From an uncultured Clostridia bacterium (lineage in GTDB: Bacteria; Bacillota; Clostridia; Christensenellales; Pumilibacteraceae): DNA of 55,130 nucleotides. Location: NCBI GenBank assembly GCA_947066105.1, contig CAMSYM010000016.1, positions 1-55,130 on the forward strand. The letters are read 5' to 3'. Below the pieces are notes generated by a model that saw only the letters and a program-made list of their open reading frames with translations, was not told where the DNA came from and did not search any database. The translations under genes were made by a program, and so were the position numbers. Of this stretch, positions 37,060-46,000 are shown in pieces; the stretch's first letter is position 1, and every line of letters starts with the position of its first letter.

Positions 37060-40000
37060 ATGATGAAACGTCATACAAGCAAAGCCGAAAAGAATATTAA
37101 GACAAAAAGCGCGCGCGTGTTCGCACTGATAGCCGCCGTATTCACAGCGATAGCGGTTGCGGTCACTTGCGCCGTGTGCCTGGATAAGCTCGCTCCGCCC
37201 GCGTCGGTCGACGGCGTCGGTTCGGGCGACGTGAGTACGAGTACGACATATACTAATCTTACGGGAGATAAAACAGCGCAAGGCGTTTTGGTCGCGAATG
37301 ATATAATAGATTATTCTTATGCGGCGAATAACGCGTATTCCATAAAATTGCCCAAAGGCACTTATAAACTCGAAGTATGGGGTGCGCAAGGAGGATATTA
37401 TGACAGCTCGCAAGGCGCGGGGGCAAAGGGCGGTTATACTTATGCCACATATGAAGTAACTCCGACAAGCGGGCAATATATATATATTTATGTCGGCGGA
37501 CAGGGCACATCGGGGACCGGTGCCAATAAAACGGGCGGCTATAACGGCGGCGGGACGGTTTATATCGGCAACGGCGGCGGAGCCGGCGGCGGTGCTACTC
37601 ATATGGCTACCGCAAGCGGCTTATTGAACGCGCTTAAAAGCAATCAATCGGCAGTTCTCTTAGTCGGCGGCGGCGGCGGCGGATCGACGACCAATGCGCA
37701 CAGCGGTACGGCGGGTATAGGCGGTGCCGGCGGCGGTGGCAACGCTAACGGCGGAGCGTCGACGGGCGGCTGGATAGATGGGTCGGGTTACCAGGCGAGC
37801 GGCGGTACTCAAACTTCCGGCGGCGGCGGCGGTAAAGGCGCTACTACGTCGTCTTGTTCGTCTGTTATAGGTCAAAACGGTGATTTCGGAAAGGGCGGCG
37901 ACAGTTACGGCGCAACAAATAGTACTGCGGGTTACGAAGCCGGCGGCGGCGGCGGCGGCGGCTGGTGGGGCGGCGGCGGCGGCGGCGGCGATAGTAACAG
38001 CGCAGGCGCCGACGGGCGTACCGGCGGCGGCGGCGGGTCCGGTCATATTAAGTCGGGTCTTTCCGGCGGCGGAACGAGCGGGAATTGGTCGGGTAACGGA
38101 AAGGCGCGTATAACCGTAATTAGCGTCAATCAGCCGCCTAAAACCAAAAATGCGACGGTAAACGCGATGAAACGCGGCGTTTCCGGTTCGGTTGCGGTAA
38201 GTACGAGTACGATAGCTACCGATCCCGAAGGGACTGCCATGTACTTTACAAACGGCACTTCGAGCAATCTCGACACGTTTACGACGACTGCGAACACGGG
38301 CATATTCCTTGACTCGTCATGTTCTACTGTTGCGACAAAGTATTTGACCTGGACGTGGTCGGGGTCTTCGCCTAACGTAAATACTTTTAATATAACGAGC
38401 GTTAAAATGTATCCCCGCGTCGGAACCGACGGTTGTACGGCAAACGGCAGACTGACATTATATGCGCGAGTTCGAGACAGTTTCGGCGCGTCTAATACGC
38501 GCGGATGGGCTGTAATTATGTTTTACGTGCAAGTGCCGGCAAACACCGTTTCTACGAAATCCGCCGCAATAACGGGATCGAGCGGGAATTATGTATTGGG
38601 CAGTTCGACTACAACTACAAAGCCGACGGGTGCATACAATCCGACTACGAGCAATATTTACAATCCCAACGGCACGGGCAGATATACGGCGATATTTTCA
38701 AAACCGCTCAAATATAACGAGCCGTTTACCGTTAAGGCGAGCGAGCTTTTAAGCGGTCTGTGTTCATACGATCAGGTCGTTATTTCGCTCAACAGTACGT
38801 CTAACATCGCGAGCAGTGTAGCCAACCGTAAATATAAGATAAAAGAGTTCGACGAAAATACGAATAAAGTTACGGCGTATAATTTCAGTAAGGCGGCTAT
38901 TGCCAACGCGTTTAGTCAAATATCGTTTGTCTGTTTGAGTCCCGATCCCAATTACCAAGTATTCCCCGTAACGCTTTACGTCGTAGAAAAAAGTACGGCA
39001 TACGGTTCTTCGTATCCAAACGTCGTACCCAATATTACTACATACGCTTTGGATATAGTGTTCGGTATGCAAAATTCCCGTCCCGTAGTCGGAACGGTGA
39101 GCAATATCGTCGACGTTGCGGTAGGCGAAACGCGCAATCTTGCGCTCAGCAGTTATTTTAAAGACGACGACGGCGCTATTTCGAGCGCGACGCATTCCAT
39201 AACGGGCGTTGTAGTTCCGTCCAAAGAATTCGTCCAACTCAACGCAGATGCGGGCGTCGTTGCGCAAACGGGCGTTAACGCGGGCTTCTATAATATAGGC
39301 GCGGGCAGTTATACCGTGTCGTCGCCCGAATACACGACTTCGGCAACGACGGCTGTCGATACGGGCTTTCATGCGGGTATCGCTTACAATTCAACGTCAA
39401 CGGGAAGCAACGGGAGCAATACCACTCGCGAAGCGTTCATGCGGTATACTTACGCCAACGACGTGTTGACGGTAGTCGGCTTGCGGTCGAGTTTTTCGCA
39501 GTATGCGTCCAATCGGTCGAGCAAGCCGGGGCATTTCTATTTATTATTGCACATACAGGATAAACGCGATACGGCGGATAACGGAATATGGTTGCCGCTC
39601 GCTTTCCGCGTGGGATATTCCACATCATATGCTCCCGTCGCTACGGTGACCGCGCCCAATACAGGCACGTCGTCGAGCAATTTGACCGAGCAATCGGCGG
39701 TATCTACGATGCCGACCGCGTCGGGCAGTGTGGGGCAAAGCTTCTATTTTGCGCCTATGGCGGTCAATTACGGCGGTTCGCACGTTTTCGGTCAATATTT
39801 GAAAGACGGCGCGCTCACGTCCGACGGTTTGCAACCGCTTGCGATAGACGGCGACAATTATTCTACGAACAACGGACTTGCGGCGCGCAGCGGCAAGCTA
39901 AACGAATTTTTGCGGTTGTCCGACAGCGTCACCGCGGAAAGCATCGTGCGTAGCGTTAGCGACGTCGGAGTGTCTGTCGCGAACGGCGTAGCCGAAAACA

Positions 40001-43000
40001 GGTTTATCAAAGCCGAAATTATAGATATTTATTTGCCCAAATCGTATTTTGCTACGGGTACGTTCCAAGGCGGGCGCGTCATAGCGGGCAGCGGTACGGC
40101 TGATACAAACGGATTTAAATACGTTTCGCTCGCGGTGAAGAACGTCGGCGGGGTGGATTACTACGTTACGAACGGTATAAAGATAACGTTGAAGTCCGCC
40201 ACCATGAACAGATATTTCTACGCCAATGCGACCGTCGTCGATTCTGCGGGCAAGACGAGCGCGGCGATAGATATAGCTTTGCGCGTCAACAATACCGCGC
40301 CGACGGCGACGGAAAACGAAAGCTCTGTCGCGACGTTCCGCGATCAGTACGGCGAATCGTACAGTACGTATGAATACGATCCCGAAAACGGCGTAACTAC
40401 TCCTACGTTTACGTTTAAAGTTCCGCTCGGCAACAGGTTTATCATCACGCCGTACGATTTCGTATCCGATTACAACATGACCAATTCGGGCGTCGTCGCG
40501 CCTGCGGGCGGGTTTACGCTCAACGGATTGAGCGGCGTTTACGATCCCGCTACGGGTACTTTGTCCGATTCCGATGCCAAGAACGAAAGCAATATGTCGT
40601 TCGACGGTTTGTTCGCGTCCGAATACGGAACGGCGTCGTATGTGGATTCGCTTAAATCGATGCTCGGCATAGTCGACGGCACGACAGCCGTCAAAAAGGT
40701 GAGCGCGACAGCCGCCGGCACTGCGGCAGGCTCGGCGACGGTAGCTGATCAAAACGTATTGAACGATAAGCTGTTTTTTGCGCGTTCGGGCGACGGCAAC
40801 GACGCGTATACGTTTGCGCCGACTTCGTTCGATAATTTTGCGGTTTCGGCTGTCGATACGTCCAATTACTTGACGTATAATATGGGCAATAAAGTCAAGC
40901 TCGGTCAAACGACGTACGGCGTAGACTTTATAATGATAACGGCGGTCAGCCGTTCCACGCGCCCCGCATACTTCGATCTGACCGTGCGCGACCGTTACGG
41001 CAACTCTTCGGACGGTAACGCAAGCTTTGTCGTGCGTATTGCCATAGAAGTCGTCAATACCGCGCCGACGGTCAAGGACGTAAACCGCTATCAGGAGCTT
41101 GCAGTCGCGCCTGTCAACGCGCAAGGCAACGTAACGTTATCATCCGTCACGTTCTCGTCCAACGGTAACGGCGACGCGACAGGATTGATGAAGGATCTCG
41201 ATAACGATATCCCCGAATTTTTGTTGTCGAGCGGCGTTATACTTACCAATTCCGTCGCAAACGTTCAGTCGCTCATAGGACATAACGCGACTTCGTTCGA
41301 CGAAATAATAAACAACCATAAATATCTGCTCACCGACGACGGAACTGTCGGCGGCAGATCGCTCGGCGAATATGTGACGGCGACGCTCGTCAATCCGTAC
41401 GAGCTGTACGTGACCGCCAAAAGCTCGACGAAGGCGATAGCGGGCGGCGTTTACGTTTGCTTTTTGGTTAGCGACGGCAACGGAAGTACCGTCGTCGGCT
41501 ACGTTCGCATAGAGGTCGTGGATTCCGCGCCCGTATTCAATACGTCTACCGAAAACGGTTTCGATCTCAACGATCCGCTGTGGTCGATAAAGACCACGAG
41601 CAACGCCGATATTTCGCGCGATCGTTATATAGTAGGTTCGACGTATGCGGCGGAACAGCTCAAAAGCGTGCGCGGCGCGGTAGACGCAGATATCAAGCTT
41701 ATAGCGACGGACGACGACGCTTTGCACGGCAAGCTGTTGCTTTCTCGGCGTTTGGATACCGATACGGGATTCGATTACGTTAATTTGGCTGTACCCGAAG
41801 ACAAAACGTCGGCTATACCCGCGGAGAGCTACGATCTCGCGGTGCCTAACGTTTCGGTGGCTACCGGGTTCGGTAAAGACGTTAACGCCGCGGCGCTCGT
41901 ATTTACTCGCACGCTCGGCGCGGACGGGTCCGTTACGGACGAAGCGGTCATACCCAACAGGTTTGTCGCCGAAGTAATGTTTTTTGTCGACGGCGATTGG
42001 ATATCGCGCGATACGCTTATAAGCGAACATCTTGCGGGCAATGCGATCGGCGACGTGTCAATGTTTTTCGACAGCGTCGGTCGGTTCGTATATCCCGACT
42101 GGGCGGTGCATATCCACGCTACCGAGGGCTTCGAGAGCAACGTGCGTTTGGGCTTGACTTTGTCTATACGCGACAGAGCGGAGTTCGGCGGCGATACCGC
42201 AGGGCTTAAAACCGCATACGATTCGGACAGACGCAACGGCAACACGACAGTAAGCGGGTATATGGTCGCGACGGTCTATCACTCGATATCCACCACCGGT
42301 ATCCGCACGAAAGACGAGTATGCGGGCAACTATGCTGATAACTACGTAGTGGAATATACTGACGCCGCCAATACTACGGTAGCTTATGTGCCTACCTACG
42401 ACGGCGACGCGAACAGCGTTTATCCCGACGGCAGTTTGGGCAACGTCACTTATAACGTTATAGACGGCAATAATTGGCTTGCGCCCAACGGCGACGGAAC
42501 GCAGATATTAAAGGCTCGCGCGCAAGGTCAGCCCGACAACACGCTTGCGGGCGTAAACGCGGGCGCGCTTTACAACGTCGACAGTGTAGACGCGTTAAGC
42601 GGCGTTTACAACTATCCGTCGGTGATCGAGATCCCGTCTGACGGCTCGGAAGTGTTTGTGCCGATGAGCTATTTCGGATTGTTGCAAAGCCTTGTGGCGA
42701 GCGCGGACGAGGACGGCAGCTTCGACTATCTCAAAGAATATGTCGGGTACGACGTGGGCAATAACGACACGGTGTATTCGCGCGACAATATCGCGCACAT
42801 AGCCGATGCGATAACAATTTCCGACGGCAATATGTCGTGGAGCGGATCGACGCTTAACAACAACCCGTATATAAACGTCGACGCGTTCGATATGTATTCG
42901 GCGGACGGCAGTACGAGCAGTGCGGGCGTGTTTGCAAACGAAAAGAACAAGCCGTACTACAATAACAGGCTTGCGGTCGTTACGATAGATAAGGACGGGC

Positions 43001-46000
43001 AGTTGATAGGTTACGAACGCGATGCCGCCAACCGCGACAGCTTTGTGGGCAACGGTTCGCTCATGTATCTCGAAGAGCAAGCCGTAAAATTGCAAGAGCA
43101 TAATTTCGGGCTTGTGTTTAACAAGACCGAGATGCGTACGGGCGTGCATACGCTCACGCTTACGGTCGATCTTGCCAAATCCGAGGCGGGCAAGAACGCA
43201 GTCGAAGACGCGGAAACCGACCGTCGCTCGGTAACGGTTAATATCCATATCGAAAACTCCAAGATAGACCTTTCCGCCGACGGGAACACCGGCGACGTGA
43301 CGGGAACAAAATACGACGAAGAAAAAGGCACGTATTACGTCGATCTCAAAATGCCGTCGTCTACGTCCAAGTCGTTTGCGCTTTCGCGCCGCGATACCGA
43401 TACGGGCGTTGTGGAAACCATTTCCAACGATTATGCGAATGTCGATAAAATAGCTTACACCGATGCGGACTACCGCGCGGGTACGTCGTATCGCGATAGG
43501 GCGTACTTCTATTCCGATTCGTTCAACGAGCTTTCGGCTTGGTCGACGGGCGCGCCCGCGTATAACAGAGCGCTTGCGCTCAACGGCGACGGCTCGGCGT
43601 TCGAGAACACCGCTTCATCGTCTCGCGCGCAGAATTCCATACTCAATTATTTGGGTATAGAAAATATGACGGAAGTCGCCGCGGTCGATTCTTCGTATCA
43701 GCCCAACGGCGGTAAATACGGCTCCAATATTTACGGCGAGAGCGGTATCGACGGATACAGCAGTTATTTCAACGCGTCGCTTTCGGAAGCGGGACGCGTT
43801 ATCAACATCACTGCGAGCCGCAAAACCGCTATTAACGACGTTGCGCTCAAAGCGGCATTCGGCAATACGCCGCTCACGCAACAAAACGTGACCGAATACT
43901 ATGCCGAACGCGGCTTGGTGGCGGAATACGCCGATGCGACCGTCGACCCCGCAGAGCCGACGCGCGTGTATTATCCGTTCAAAACGCTCGTGTACGACAG
44001 TTGCGGCGCGGGCTGGATGGACGCGTCGTACGTCGCGCTCGAATTCCGTATAGAAATAACCAATGCCGCGCCCGTGCTTAAAAACGTCGGTACGGAAGTT
44101 TTGGATCAAAACGATAAGCTTATCGGACGCGAATACAGACTCAATCTCGCGGTAGGCAACAGCGTTACTATCAATCTGTACGATTTGGTATCCGATTCGG
44201 GCATGTACGTACAGCAAACGGGCAATAACTACGCGCTCGCGACCAAACAGTATTTCGAGAACACCGCGAAAAATCTCGATCTCGAAACGGGCGATTATTT
44301 GGATTCGCCGTTTGCTCATGACATTTATTTGGGCGGAACGCCTTACGACCCTTCTAACTACGTGCAAAAGGACGACGGAACGTATTACCGCAACGGCGGC
44401 GGCTTGACGTTGATGGGTTCGACCGACAGAGACGTTACGATGTGGATCGAAACGGCGTCCGACGTGACGAGCCTGTCCACGTCGACGGTGCCGAGCACCA
44501 ACAATCTGTCATTTACGGTAAATCGCCGCACTACGGCGACCGTCGTCGAAAACGGCGTGAGCAAGAGCGTGTCTATCAACGAGTACCGCTTTACGGTGGT
44601 GTTCTACGACAGCTACGAGTGCGCTACATTGCCGTTTACGTTTATCATAACGATAACCAATCAATCGCCGACGATCACTGCGACCGAACGTCATTTCACC
44701 ATGCATTCGGGCGATGACCTTACTGTTCTCACAACGTATTACGACAACTTTATCGGCGGCGTTGCGGGCGGTTCCGTCGCTTATAATAACTCGCTCACCA
44801 AAAAGCTTTACGATGCGCGCACGTCCGCAGACGGTTACGGCGAAACGCACGGCGACGGAAGCAACAACGAAACGGGTAGCGGCAGATATTGGTCGTTCCG
44901 CGATATAGACAGCTCGCATAAGGATGAGATCGTATATGACAGCACCGTCGGTCAATCTGAAAGCGGCGGAGTCCATCTCGGCTACTTGGGCTTGGCTAAC
45001 GACGATACGCCGTGGAAGTTGCGTATATCTTCGGTGTCGTACTATACGGGCGTCGGCGCGCGACTGTGGGTCGAGCAAAATACGTTCACGCTCGGCGCGG
45101 AAAGCGACCATACGACTCAGGCGATGACGATGTCGCTAAATGTCCGAGCGTTGTCCGCTTGCGTCAACGAGCCAATAACCATAACTTTGACTGACGGCGA
45201 GGACGGCGTAGTAACGTGCACGCTGTATTTCACGGTAATAAGCTCCGCGCCGAACGCGCTCGATTATGCCGATCCGAGCGACCGCAGGCTCATCCAAGCG
45301 GCGGGACTGGAAGGCGAGACCGCGGGCAGCGCCGACGAGTATTTGCACGGCACGTACCGCATGTTCACCGTGCCGTCGGGCGAGATCGAGTGCGAAGTCG
45401 AAGGGTTCGACGGTAAAAAGACGGCAAAGCAAAATTACGTTATCGATATGACGTCGGTAGCAAAAGACCCCGACGGCGATTACGAAACGTCCAATATGAC
45501 GCTGTTCGGCGACGGCAACTTTGCCGTTAACGACGTTGCGCTCGTGCGCGGCTTGGACGGTGTATACAGATCGGAGTATTTCGATATTCGCGTGCTTTCG
45601 GGCGGTCGATCGTTCTCTATAACCGCGACGGGCTTTAATCCGAGTACGTCTAACGGCTACGAAAAACTGACCTTCCGAGTCGCTGACTACGGTAACGGCA
45701 GTTACGAAAATTCGATAGAGATCACCATACACGTTTATACGCTGTACGGAGATATGATCAACGCGTCGGTCGCGGAAAAGACAAATACGCAGTATACAGA
45801 ATACTTGCGCGGCGGCGATAAGGTCCACGTAAAATCGTACGACGAATTTTACGGTGCGGCGACGTCCGTCACGTCCGATTACGCGTTTGTCAAGCAAACG
45901 GGCAACGTCGGCAACGACGGCAATACCGCGTCGCCCATAACCGATAAGGACGTCGACGTGACCGATAAGCAAAGCTATTCCGCGCGGCTGTATGCGTTTA

